Positions 24,301 through 31,934 of a stretch of DNA of 64,000 nt are shown in pieces. Under the pieces are notes generated by a model that did not search any database, was not told where the DNA came from, and saw nothing but the letters and a program-made list of their open reading frames with translations. Each line of letters starts with the position of its first letter. Position 1 is the first letter of the stretch. This DNA comes from Trinickia soli (lineage in GTDB: Bacteria; Pseudomonadota; Gammaproteobacteria; Burkholderiales; Burkholderiaceae): NCBI RefSeq assembly GCF_002879855.1, contig NZ_PNYB01000001.1, positions 450,474-514,473 on the forward strand, given 5' to 3'. The translations under genes and the position numbers were made by a program.

Positions 24301-24474
24301 CTGAGCCATCACGCGCGGGCTGACGCGGATATCGTCAATGAGTTGGCGCTGTGCGACGGAATCGGTGCGATAGTCGGCAATGTCTGGGGCGCCATGCCTC
24401 TCTTTTTCGGCACCCCCCTCAACATCGTCATGAACGCCAGCCTTGTCGGTCTTGGCAACGGCCTCTTGTCGCAT
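21340..24474 (-). CDS. Large DUF4157 protein with C-terminal cysteine-protease-like domain (candidate effector)
   Basis: A 1044-aa protein starts at the ATG at 24474; a TTG four codons earlier is possible. Residues about 105-200 form a DUF4157 domain with HEAWH at 156-160 and a downstream LEREADAMG, a zincin-like motif typical of proteins carried by extracellular contractile injection systems and other polymorphic effectors. A disordered acidic/proline region (about 225-415) follows. Next come strongly basic stretches (ARRKRKS, QKKKRKRI, KSKKRRRGS) that look like nuclear localization signals. Two related GRYTK motifs occur in the middle. The last 190 residues contain ECGQMAVFNA (C859), LHWIAVRV (H1004) and FFMDSLN (D1024), the order and spacing of a papain/ULP-type cysteine protease. 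Secretion route and target are unknown. Confidence 0.75.
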   Translation of the reverse strand: MRQEAVAKTDKAGVHDDVEGGAEKERHGAPDIADYRTDSVAQRQLIDDIRVSPRVMAQRARLSAIFGDPVQMKIGRSSRAASDQGHAAQSPDSHGRRNDTGMPAQLKAGIESLSGISMDGVKVHYNSPQPAQLNALAYAQGSDIHLSPGQEAHLPHEAWHVVQQAQGRVAPTRQMKDAVSINDDTSLEREADAMGARASTSGAVHAPTQLARRSSAPVVQRFIDDEGMENGVEPIGVAGRYVVHHGATYLETDIGTFYLEPTGVIPVHAPGEDAPSAMPGASASSGGWADYPPSSTADVATEPDLLMGRSQSGSMIGTGFPSLPVGDPQQLPPLTFLPQPGLVTDDSDGLTGGGGLASLVPGDDNHDMQPIAAEDDEFELDLSPDEENIEEDDEPEKSTKDSRNHYLDIIESDLRQAQKNFEEESSDSDIDEDDPDIRAGRYTKKELEAARRKRKSMDLEAIMSTAEPVGDDEMERIQALESSREADVKSRQGKRGRYTKATIRMLRERGLDMKRTNLYHNTYLRRAVREATTSAERTSSTSAQYDRKQKIVRNKLLETIVSDHKKMGWKEEDFSSKEKWNTFQWMLKNNWSNPPSGVRLHQKTDIKPDDKLNPRAAFHHGYWKESEGARSSPFALTPPNLTLRHDEREMDQKKKRKRIDAGQEVYKPGSHEYDHRTNGYQKGDAARFPGRWQSGGHFSAMDAEAVAHTIKPMLAKRARKLEVAKRLVDKSKKRRRGSDKPAKPTDNPPSAALSMPDVAPPTLDVASVLPGVAPATLDIAQPDLSSLAADASQEALFDNGMALSLLSFSDEEIAELQEFVDALRADYMQNQPRAQTLNGANLQSNIVGIGALEQFEHECGQMAVFNASIMRTVGGNTMHNVLQDAALMGAFRAAASDQQSLNAVGPFRNDVDEVQIMAMLEQINATDVAVVNNYQQLRGILQRMRQGDQEDLAAELGEVLYQHYRPGVTAMLNFVQGATPVLNLVVNTAADAGGHVADPEAVLHWIAVRVERHHDGSLQVFFMDSLNGAHSYTDLLNGLRALLH

Positions 24475-24514
24475 GGCTTTTTCCAATCGATGATGACTTT
24501 TCGTGCAACCCCGA

Positions 24515-24670
24515 CTACCAAGTGCTATGGTTCAGCCCCTGCAGAGATACGTCAGAAGGCGCGCCTGGCAGTCCGCGCGTTTCGTCAGGTAGTTCGCCCT
24601 CCTCACCGTTGCCACTATCAGGTCCGGAATCGAGCACGCCAATGCGGCCCGCGTCGTTCAAAACCTCCAC
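24515..24670 (-). CDS. Small acidic ORF upstream of the DUF4157 gene
   Basis: A 51-codon frame starts at a GTG (24670) with GGAGG nine bases upstream and ends 40 bp before the large effector-like gene. The product is acidic and Gly/Pro-rich (GVLDSGPDSGNGEEGELPDE) without known motifs. It could be a small chaperone or leader peptide, or not coding at all. The rest of the gap to 24826 shows no other ORF. Confidence 0.3.
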   Translation of the reverse strand: MEVLNDAGRIGVLDSGPDSGNGEEGELPDETRGLPGAPSDVSLQGLNHSTW

Positions 24671-24825
24671 TGCTGCCAGCCTCCGATTCGAAAGCCGCCA
24701 TCATGCAACGCGCGTTCAAGCGGCCCCGAGCCGGAGACGAATCGGCTTCCTGGCAAGCGGAATACCTTCGCACCAATTTAGCGGGCGCTTTTCAGCGTCT
24801 CGTATTACGCCTTTTGCTGCGTCAA

Positions 24826-24954
24826 TTACAGCGCGTGCTGAACCGCACGAGCGGATCCCGAGATATCCTGGCCCACGCCCGCAATGGTGTTGCAGCCCGT
24901 CAACAAGAGCAAACTGCCGACGAGCACCAGTGTAGTCATGCAAAGCTTCGACAT
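24826..24954 (-). CDS. Entericidin-like small lipoprotein
   Basis: A 42-aa ORF starts at an ATG (24954) with GGAAGG upstream. It has a hydrophobic signal with the lipobox LLTGC (Cys21) and the entericidin continuation NTIAGVGQDI followed by a short Ala/Arg helix. Entericidin A/B family peptides are small membrane lipoproteins linked to stress or programmed lysis in stationary phase. It follows the SPFH gene on the same strand with a 126-bp gap. Confidence 0.75.
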   Translation of the reverse strand: MSKLCMTTLVLVGSLLLLTGCNTIAGVGQDISGSARAVQHAL

Positions 24955-25080
24955 ACTTTCTACCTTCCCTTTTTTAATCGAACTCAGCCCCGGATTACCG
25001 GGCCCGGGCGACGCGGCATTGTAACTCGCGCCCTTTTATCGAATCAAAAACCGTGGCATCGAAAGCGGTCGTGCGACGCA

Positions 25081-25902
25081 TCACTCCCCGCTTCTTCTGT
25101 TCTCTCTACCTGCACTGAGATTGCCCAGCATCGGCAGCACCCCGCTACTTCCGATCACCTCGGGCAAATGGCCATCCCACTTGGCTACCGCCTGCTGCTG
25201 GATGATTTCGGGCGTTATCGTCTGCTGCAGCAGCTTCTGCGCTTGCGCCTGCGCGTTCGCTTCGACGATCCGTTGATCCGCCACCACCTTGGCCTTTTGC
25301 AATTCATATTGCGCCTGCTGCGCCCGCTGCTGCGCAACCTGCTTCTGCTCGATGGCTTGAGCGAATTGCGAGCTGAAATGAAAATCGGTGATGTTCACCG
25401 AATCCACCACCAACCGAAACGGCTTCAACTCGGCCATGATTTGCGCTTCAATTTGCGCACGCACCTGATCTCTATGCGTGATCAGATCTTCCGCGTTGTA
25501 ATGCGCGGTCACCGCCTTTACGGAATTACTGATCGCCGGCTTGATGATCTTATTGACGAGCGCCGTTTCGTTGCCGATGTGCTGATAGACCCATTCGGCG
25601 TCTGCTGGCAAGATGTGCCAGTTCGTCGCGACCGTAGTCGTCACGTCCTGGAGATCGAGGCTGGCCGCGGTTTCCGCGTCCTGCGAGTTTTGCACCTGTA
25701 CATCCATTCTCGCCACCGTTTGCACGGCTGGAATCTTCAAATGTAAGCCGGGATCGAGCACGCCCGGCTCAACGGCCCCCCAGGTCATCAATACGCCGCG
25801 CTGCCCTGGCCCCACTGTCACAAAACAACCGCTGATGATCACCAGCGCAATAAAAACCGCAATACCGCCGCCAATCGCGCGCGATGTCCCGGGAATGGTC
25901 AT
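25081..25902 (-). CDS. Prohibitin/SPFH-domain membrane protein
   Basis: This 273-aa protein has an N-terminal anchor (GGGIAVFIALVIISGCFVTV). The SPFH domain follows (about 32-200; GPGQRGVLMTWGAVEPGVLDPGLHLKIP), then an Ala/Gln-rich coiled coil (about 190-240; QKQVAQQRAQQAQYELQKAKV). Family members form large membrane rings that modulate proteases or organise membranes; it is shorter than HflC/HflK and closer to the prohibitin group. No protease partner gene is adjacent. Confidence 0.85.
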   Translation of the reverse strand: MTIPGTSRAIGGGIAVFIALVIISGCFVTVGPGQRGVLMTWGAVEPGVLDPGLHLKIPAVQTVARMDVQVQNSQDAETAASLDLQDVTTTVATNWHILPADAEWVYQHIGNETALVNKIIKPAISNSVKAVTAHYNAEDLITHRDQVRAQIEAQIMAELKPFRLVVDSVNITDFHFSSQFAQAIEQKQVAQQRAQQAQYELQKAKVVADQRIVEANAQAQAQKLLQQTITPEIIQQQAVAKWDGHLPEVIGSSGVLPMLGNLSAGRENRRSGE

Positions 25903-25945
25903 GATGTCGTTATTTTCCTGAATGCGTGATTGAGTGCGTCAACGG

Positions 25946-26449
25946 TCACCCGGCGCCATGCAAAGCGGCTTGCGCCGGAGGCTCCGCATAAGGATGCCCG
26001 ATCTCGTCAGCCAATACCACCGCGGCGTCGTCAGGGCCGATCAGTCGCCCGTCTTGCGCGTGAAGTTCGAGCGGTTTGACCGGCAGTCCCTGGCGTTTGT
26101 CGACGAGGCGCATCTGACACTCTTCGGAGTCGAAGAAATACGCTTCGCCCCATTGCCTCAACGCAACAAGCAGCGGAAACAGGCCCTTCCCTTTTTCCGT
26201 CAGGACGTACTTTTGATAGGCGCTGCCTTCCGATGCGGGGACCATCTCCAGGATACCGTGATCAACCAGGTTTCGAAGTCGCGTCGAGAGAATATTTTTG
26301 GCAAGGCCCAGGCTCTTCTGAAATTCGCCAAAGCGATTCAGGCCGCTGAAAGCGTCGCGAACGATCAACAGGGACCACCAATCTCCGATCGCATCCAAGG
26401 GCCTTGCAATCGCGCAAGGCGCTTCCTTATGACTCGTTCGCTTCACCAT
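25946..26449 (-). CDS. HxlR-family transcriptional regulator
   Basis: This 167-aa protein has the HxlR winged-helix: CAIARPLDAIGDWWSLLIVRDAFSGLNRFGEFQKSLG, LAKNILSTRLRNLVDHGI and an YVLTEKGKGLFPLL wing. The Cys12 in the APCAIA segment sits where many HxlR proteins carry a redox-sensing Cys. A C-terminal extension of about 60 residues follows. It lies downstream of an MFS exporter gene on the same strand but behind a terminator, so it has its own promoter in 26450-26616. Confidence 0.85.
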   Translation of the reverse strand: MVKRTSHKEAPCAIARPLDAIGDWWSLLIVRDAFSGLNRFGEFQKSLGLAKNILSTRLRNLVDHGILEMVPASEGSAYQKYVLTEKGKGLFPLLVALRQWGEAYFFDSEECQMRLVDKRQGLPVKPLELHAQDGRLIGPDDAAVVLADEIGHPYAEPPAQAALHGAG

Positions 26450-26616
26450 TGCCGCTCTCCATTCTTTGAACGCGCTCGCCCGGACGCTTGCGACCGCTCA
26501 TGCAGAGCCGACGTGTTCTCGCTATTACGGTTGCATCGATCGAATCGCCAATCCATGAACGGAGCGCAACGTCGAACAGTCAGGGAATGCGAAATCGCGG
26601 GGCAAGCGGTTCGATT

Positions 26617-26635
26617 ATAAAACCGCGCCCCGCGG
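26617..26635 (-). terminator. Terminator downstream of the MFS exporter gene
   Basis: On the minus strand CCGCG-GGG-CGCGG is followed by TTTTATA. It lies about 52 bp after the exporter's stop. Confidence 0.6.
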
Positions 26636-26686
26636 CATAACAATTGACGGATTGCGCGTGCGTCATGGCAAGGCGCGAAATGGCGG

Positions 26687-28234
26687 TCAGCTGCACACTG
26701 CCTGCCCAACCCGGTGCGGTGAGAAAATCAGAAAACTGACTGCCCCGAGCACCCAGACGCCGAATCCGCCGTAGAGCATCAACCAGCTGAATCCCTCGAT
26801 CAGCGCGGCATGCAAGATCGTCCCCGAAGGGTCAGCCTGAGCCAGCACCGGAAAATGCTGAAGCAGTGACTCCATGCTGCCGCCGCCGGCGACGCGTTCG
26901 GCCAACATCCGCAAATCGGCTGCACTCAACGTGTTAGGCAGCGCATCGCGCAGGTGATCGACGATGCCCGCCACAAGAACGACGCCCATCACGGCGATAT
27001 TGATGGCAAGGCTGATCAGGCGTGCGCTGATGTCCATGCCCGATGCCATGCCGGCGCGGTTCGATGGGACCGAGCCGGTGGTCGTGTTCGTCGTCGGCGT
27101 GTTGGTCAGGCCCAGGCCGATGCCCGCCACGAGCGAGCCCGGCAGCATCGTCCAACCGCTCGCGATCGACGCTGTCGCACCGAAGCGCATGAGCATAAAA
27201 CCGAGCCCGATCGCGAACATGCCAAGCGGAATGACGATGCCTGGCTGGTGCCGGTGCGAAAGCCGCTCGGCAACGGGAGGGACGACGAGCGTCGGCAGGG
27301 TGTAAGCCAGCAGCGAAAGCCCTGCAGTCACGACATCGTAATGCAGCCCCGTTTGATAAAAGATCGGCAAAAAAATAATGAACGGCCAGAAGCTGAAGTT
27401 CATGCCGATCGAGCCCATGATCGCGCCCGAAAACCGCCTGATGCGGAACACGGAAAAATCGAACATGGGATGCGGATTGATCTGCTCGACGACGACAAAA
27501 GCGATAAAACTGACGAACGTCGCCGCGATGATACCGAGCGCCGCACGGCTCGCGAATCCGATCTCCGAACCCTGCGTAATAAAGTACGTCAACCCGAATA
27601 CCGCAAGCGACAGCGTGACGATGCCGATGAGATCGAGCTTCTTCGCCTCGGGGTCGCTCGATTCTTCGACGCTGCCGAGTGAAAGAACGAAGGTTAGTAC
27701 TGCCAGCGGCACGTGAATCAGAAAGACCCATTGCCATCCCGTGAACGCGGCGATGGCGCCGCCGATCATCGGCCCGAACCCCAGGCCGACGCCCAGGAAA
27801 ATGCCCCAGATGCCGAACGCCTTGACGCGCTCCGCACCTTCTTTGAATTGACTCGAAAGAATGGCGATCACGCAAATCAACATTGATCCGCCGCCCAGAC
27901 CTTGAATGAACCGTCCGGCGATCAATAGCGCCGCACTCTGTGTAAGACCGCAAATCAATGAAGCTACGCCGAATACGCTCAGGCTAAGCAGAAACATCCG
28001 TTTTCTGCCGTACCGATCCGCCAGCGTGCCAGCCGCCATCAGCACAGTGGTGCAAGCGATCGTGTAGGCGTTCATGATCCATTGCAGATCCTTGAAATCG
28101 GCGTGAAGCAGCTTTTCGAGCGTCGCCAGAATAACCGGCACGCTTGAAATTTCCAGCGCGAACATGAGTTGCGCAAGGCATATGGCCGCCAATGCAAGGG
28201 CGTTTCGATTGGAACGGGTGAAGGAAATGTCCAT
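26687..28234 (-). CDS. DHA2-type MFS drug exporter (EmrB/QacA-like)
   Basis: A 515-aa protein with about 14 hydrophobic spans. Motif A-like GTLADRYGRKRMF lies in loop 2-3 and motif C-like GVGLGFGPMIGGAI in span 5, which marks a proton-coupled antiporter. Residues MFALEISSVPVILATLEK in span 1 resemble the D1 motif of the DHA2 family, although the usual acidic residue is not obvious. Substrate unknown. Its promoter region holds the palindrome at 28327-28343 and a further half-site, and an HxlR gene lies downstream. Confidence 0.85.
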   Translation of the reverse strand: MDISFTRSNRNALALAAICLAQLMFALEISSVPVILATLEKLLHADFKDLQWIMNAYTIACTTVLMAAGTLADRYGRKRMFLLSLSVFGVASLICGLTQSAALLIAGRFIQGLGGGSMLICVIAILSSQFKEGAERVKAFGIWGIFLGVGLGFGPMIGGAIAAFTGWQWVFLIHVPLAVLTFVLSLGSVEESSDPEAKKLDLIGIVTLSLAVFGLTYFITQGSEIGFASRAALGIIAATFVSFIAFVVVEQINPHPMFDFSVFRIRRFSGAIMGSIGMNFSFWPFIIFLPIFYQTGLHYDVVTAGLSLLAYTLPTLVVPPVAERLSHRHQPGIVIPLGMFAIGLGFMLMRFGATASIASGWTMLPGSLVAGIGLGLTNTPTTNTTTGSVPSNRAGMASGMDISARLISLAINIAVMGVVLVAGIVDHLRDALPNTLSAADLRMLAERVAGGGSMESLLQHFPVLAQADPSGTILHAALIEGFSWLMLYGGFGVWVLGAVSFLIFSPHRVGQAVCS

Positions 28235-28326
28235 GGGTCGATTTGCTCGCTGCGTATGCGTTATTGAAGGTCCCGGTCGCCATGGATAGGCTCTCGCCTC
28301 GGCCCTTGGCGATTCATGAACAGGAA

Positions 28327-28370
28327 GGTTTCAAGATGAAACCGACTCAATATTAGTTCGAATGGTTTCA
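28327..28370. promoter_or_regulatory. Palindrome and half-site between divergent MFS genes
   Basis: GGTTTCA-AGA-TGAAACC is a perfect 17-bp palindrome at 28327-28343, and a GGTTTCA half-site recurs at 28364-28370. The divergent region 28235-28535 has no ORF of interest. The HxlR protein at 25946-26449 is a candidate binder, by proximity only. Confidence 0.5.
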
Positions 28371-28535
28371 ATATGCAACTGCAATGAGCGTAGCGCCCCC
28401 GCTCCGGTGGCGCGCATCGAGGTCGGGTTGAGGGCCGACATTGACCCACTGCCCCGGCTTCGGCGGTGATCGGCACATGCGTTCTACAATGCCGTGCTTC
28501 GCTTGCTTTGCTTTCGTAACGGCATGTAATCCGTA

Positions 28536-29744
28536 ATGAAGAACACAGCCCTTGAAATCGCGTCCTTTCGGTATTTCGTCCTCAACCGCATTGCGACGAC
28601 GATGTCCACTCAGATGCTCATGGTCATCGTGGGCTGGCAGATGTACGACATCACCCACAGCGCGTTCGATCTGGGGCTCGTCGGCTTGGCGCAGTTCGTA
28701 CCCGCGCTGGCGCTCTGTCTGCTCGTGGGCCAGGTGGCCGATCGCTACGATCGTCGCTATGTCCTGATCGGTTGCCAGATTGCGCAAGGCGGCGTCGCGC
28801 TGCTGCTCGCGGCCGGCACCTGGTACGGATGGCTGGGTCGGGAACTGCTGTTGATCGCGTCGCTGGCGCTTGGCGCAACGAGAGCCTTTCAACTGCCGAC
28901 GCAGCAAGCGTTGCTGCCTACGCTCGTTCCGCTAACCATGTTTCCACAAGCGCTGGCAATCAATTCGGCCGCATCGCAGTTCGCAACGATACTGGGGCCG
29001 GCCGTTGGCGGGTTTATCTACGTGGCGGGTGCCGCAGTCGTGTACGACGTATGCGCGGTCATGTGCGTCTTTGCAATCGCAATGCTTTATCTGATTCGCT
29101 ACGACCACGCACGTCCTGCTCGCGAACCCGTAACGCTGCAAAGCCTGTTCGCGGGCATCAACTTCATATGGCAACGGGAGCAGGTGCTGGGCGCCATCTC
29201 GCTCGATTTGCTCGCCGTTCTGTTTGGCGGAGCCACGGCTTTGCTACCGATCTTCGCCCGTGACGTGTTGCATGTCGGGTCGTGGGGCCTGGGACTGCTG
29301 AGGTCGGCGCCCGCGATCGGGGCGTTGCTGGTGTCGCTCTATCTGGCCCGCCACCCCATCGAGCGCCGCGTGGGCAAAATCATGCTCTATTGCGTGGCGC
29401 TGTACGGGCTCGCAACGCTGGTGTTTGCGCTCTCGCGCTCGTTTGGATTGTCGCTGTTCGCCCTTGCACTGACGGGCGCGTTCGATATGGTCAGCGTGGT
29501 CGTTCGGCAATCGCTGGTGCAACTCGATACACCGAACGAAATGAGAGGTCGCGTCAGCGCGGTCAATTCGATTTTTATCGGAGCGTCGAATCAGCTTGGC
29601 GAATTCGAATCGGGGCTCACAGCAGGCTGGTTCGGCGCGGTGCCTTCGGTCCTTATCGGCGGCGCTGGTACGATCCTGATCGTCGCGCTCTGGACGAGAT
29701 TGTTCCCGGCGCTGCGTCATCGAGAACGCATGACCACGACCTGA
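28536..29744 (+). CDS. MFS transporter (EntS-like, MFS_3 group)
   Basis: A 402-aa, 12-span protein. It starts with FRYFVLNRIATTMSTQMLMVIVGWQMYDIT, typical of the MFS_3/EntS group, and has motif A-like VGQVADRYDRRYVL between spans 2 and 3. Mid-protein LQSLFAGINFIWQREQVLGA and late MRGRVSAVNSIFIGASNQLGEFESG are characteristic of this group. Members export siderophores or drugs; no siderophore genes are near, so the substrate is open. Confidence 0.82.
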   Translation: MKNTALEIASFRYFVLNRIATTMSTQMLMVIVGWQMYDITHSAFDLGLVGLAQFVPALALCLLVGQVADRYDRRYVLIGCQIAQGGVALLLAAGTWYGWLGRELLLIASLALGATRAFQLPTQQALLPTLVPLTMFPQALAINSAASQFATILGPAVGGFIYVAGAAVVYDVCAVMCVFAIAMLYLIRYDHARPAREPVTLQSLFAGINFIWQREQVLGAISLDLLAVLFGGATALLPIFARDVLHVGSWGLGLLRSAPAIGALLVSLYLARHPIERRVGKIMLYCVALYGLATLVFALSRSFGLSLFALALTGAFDMVSVVVRQSLVQLDTPNEMRGRVSAVNSIFIGASNQLGEFESGLTAGWFGAVPSVLIGGAGTILIVALWTRLFPALRHRERMTTT

Positions 29745-29820
29745 ACAACCGGCCGCCCGCGACGCGCCCGGCCGATGTGTCTCGTTGCCTGGAAGGTCAA
29801 GCCGACGCTCCCTTCGCCGG

Positions 29821-31683
29821 CTAACCGTCTCTGTGTTCGACCGATATCTTCTGCCGCATGACCTCTACGCGGCCGCCCGTGCCGTCCTTCGACGTTCCGC
29901 CATCGCCATCATCGCCGTCCTCGCTCGAGAACAACCCGCCCCCTGCCGGCCATACGCGCCGGAATTGCTCGAGTTGCCGTTCCTCGGTGAAGACCGACAC
30001 CGAAGGCTTGAGCAGATCGTGCCGCGAAACGATGCCCACCAGCCGATAGGATTTTTCGTCCTCGACCACAGGCACGCGCTCGAGCCCCATGGCCGCCAAG
30101 CGGGCGGCGACGTTTCGACAGGTCTCCCCGGGAAGGGCGACATCGGGGTGCAATTGAGGGAACAGTTCACCGACGCGCGCGCCGGCCTGTTCCGACGAAA
30201 CCCGAGCCAGCACCGCTTTATCCACCATACCGATCAGGCGCCCCGATGCCACCACCGGATAGGCACGAAACTTTTGCGTCGGGCCGAAATAGTCTCGAAG
30301 CACGTCGACAATGGGCATGTTCGATTCGATCGTCTGCAGCGTGCGCGTCATCACTTCTTCGACATAGTGCCGCTCCAACGGATCGATGCTGTACTCGCGG
30401 TAGATGTGATAGCCGCGGCGTGCAATCTTCTCGGTCAGGATCGAACGGCGCATCACCAGCACCGTAAAGCCATAGGCAACCGCTGCGGCAGCCAGCAACG
30501 GCAGCAAAGCATTCGCATCGCCCGTCAATTCGAATGCAAAAACCGCCGCCATGACGGGCGCACGCATCATGCCGCCCAGGGCCGCGGCCATGAAGATCAG
30601 CGGCCAAACCGCAGGCTCGCCGCCCGGCATATAAGGGCCGACGATCGCACCGACGCCGGCGCCCATCATGAGCAACGGCGCCAATACGCCCCCCGACGTT
30701 CCCGACGCCAGCGCGATGACCCAAATGATGGCCTTGACGACGACAATGGCAACCACCGCATGCAACAGGAGATGGTTTTGCAGCAAATCTCCGATCACGT
30801 CATACCCGACGCCGAGCGTTCTCGGCTGAAAATAACCGCCGATTCCCACGGCGATCGCACCGAGCGCAGGCCACCACATCCAATGAATAGGCAGCTTGCC
30901 GAACGCATCTTCGACCTTGTAGAGCCAGCTCGACAAACCCCAGGACAACGCCCCGGCGATCAAGCCGGCGAGCGCGGAAGAGACGAGACCCATGGGGCCG
31001 AGCGGCAGTGTGTGCAATGGAAACAACGGCCCGCTGCCGAGCAGCAAGGGGCGCGTGAAGCCCGCGACCGCACAGGCAATGGCGACCGGCAAGAGACTGC
31101 GCGGCCGCAATTCGAACAGCAAAAGCTCGATCGCAAGCAACACGGCCGCAATGGGCGTGCCGAACACGGCCGTCATGCCGGCCACTGCGCCGGCGACCAG
31201 CAAGGCCTTGCGTTCGGCGCTCGACAAATGAAAATACTGCGCAATGAGCGAGCCGATCGCGCCGCCCGTCATGATGATCGGCCCTTCAGCGCCGAACGGT
31301 CCGCCGCTGCCGATCGCGATCGCGGAAGCGAGCGGCTTGAGCACGGCGACTTTGGGCGACATCTTGCTCTTGCCGAACAGAATCGCTTCGATCGCTTCGG
31401 GAATCCCGTGCCCACGAATCTGCTCGGATCCGAACCGCGCGATCAACCCAACAAGCAGCCCGCCGATGACCGGCGCGGCGACGACGAGCCAGCCGAGCGT
31501 GTTTTCGGCCGGCGAGCGGTTCGCCGTGGACAGGGTCTGGAAGAAAAACAGGTTGGTGAACAGACGAATCAGGTGGAGCAGGAAATCGGCTGCGACGGTG
31601 CTGAGCGCACCGCCGACGGCCGCAATGGCCGAGATGCGCAAAAGTCTGACGTCAGTCGCAAAGTCGCCCTTGTGCTCGCTCAT
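29821..31683 (-). CDS. CLC-type chloride channel/antiporter with CBS pair
   Basis: This 620-aa protein has about ten membrane helices. CLC signature segments are seen: GHGIPEAIEA, GSGGPFGAEGPIIMTGG, with the gating Glu in GAEGP, and GTSGGVLAPLLMMGAGVG. Two CBS domains follow (about 455-590; VMTRTLQTIESNMPIVDVL and VPVVEDEKSYRLVGIVSRHDLL). It would conduct or exchange Cl-, with CBS domains as nucleotide sensors. A TCACAATGTGA site lies 62 bp upstream of its start. Confidence 0.88.
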   Translation of the reverse strand: MSEHKGDFATDVRLLRISAIAAVGGALSTVAADFLLHLIRLFTNLFFFQTLSTANRSPAENTLGWLVVAAPVIGGLLVGLIARFGSEQIRGHGIPEAIEAILFGKSKMSPKVAVLKPLASAIAIGSGGPFGAEGPIIMTGGAIGSLIAQYFHLSSAERKALLVAGAVAGMTAVFGTPIAAVLLAIELLLFELRPRSLLPVAIACAVAGFTRPLLLGSGPLFPLHTLPLGPMGLVSSALAGLIAGALSWGLSSWLYKVEDAFGKLPIHWMWWPALGAIAVGIGGYFQPRTLGVGYDVIGDLLQNHLLLHAVVAIVVVKAIIWVIALASGTSGGVLAPLLMMGAGVGAIVGPYMPGGEPAVWPLIFMAAALGGMMRAPVMAAVFAFELTGDANALLPLLAAAAVAYGFTVLVMRRSILTEKIARRGYHIYREYSIDPLERHYVEEVMTRTLQTIESNMPIVDVLRDYFGPTQKFRAYPVVASGRLIGMVDKAVLARVSSEQAGARVGELFPQLHPDVALPGETCRNVAARLAAMGLERVPVVEDEKSYRLVGIVSRHDLLKPSVSVFTEERQLEQFRRVWPAGGGLFSSEDGDDGDGGTSKDGTGGRVEVMRQKISVEHRDG

Positions 31684-31743
31684 GAAGATCCTCAGGTCAG
31701 GCGTGGAGATTCAGTGGCCCATTCGGCCGCAAGCCGTATATAT

Positions 31744-31756
31744 ATCACAATGTGAT
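31744..31756. promoter_or_regulatory. ATCACAATGTGAT palindrome upstream of the CLC gene
   Basis: This perfect 13-bp palindrome sits in the 250-bp gap before the CLC gene, next to a TATATATA stretch. Its core TCACAATGTGA matches the TCACAAC(A/G)TGA sites in the two regulatory repeats at 13697 and 15711. The binding factor is unknown. Confidence 0.4.
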
Positions 31757-31934
31757 GTAATGTGCGGCAAGCGGCCGCGGGGGCCCGTCCGCAGATGGAG
31801 GCGGATTCAGGTGTTCGGGCGCAGTGCCGTTCGATCGCGCATCGACGGCCGAGTGGGTCGAACAATGGCCTTGTTCGCGCGTTGTCTACCGGGAGGCAGC
31901 GCAGTGCCCGAGCCGGCTCCGCTGGCGCGAAATC

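Noticed and set aside
24343..25746. 467-codon plus-strand frame across the effector start, entericidin and SPFH genes
   Set aside because: It is antisense to genes with recognisable domains, and its composition is typical of a shadow frame.
29785..31755. Long plus-strand open frame of 656 codons opposite the CLC channel gene
   Set aside because: It is a shadow frame. The minus strand has clear CLC and CBS motifs, while the plus frame is Arg/His-rich low-complexity without motifs, as expected antisense to a GC-rich gene.
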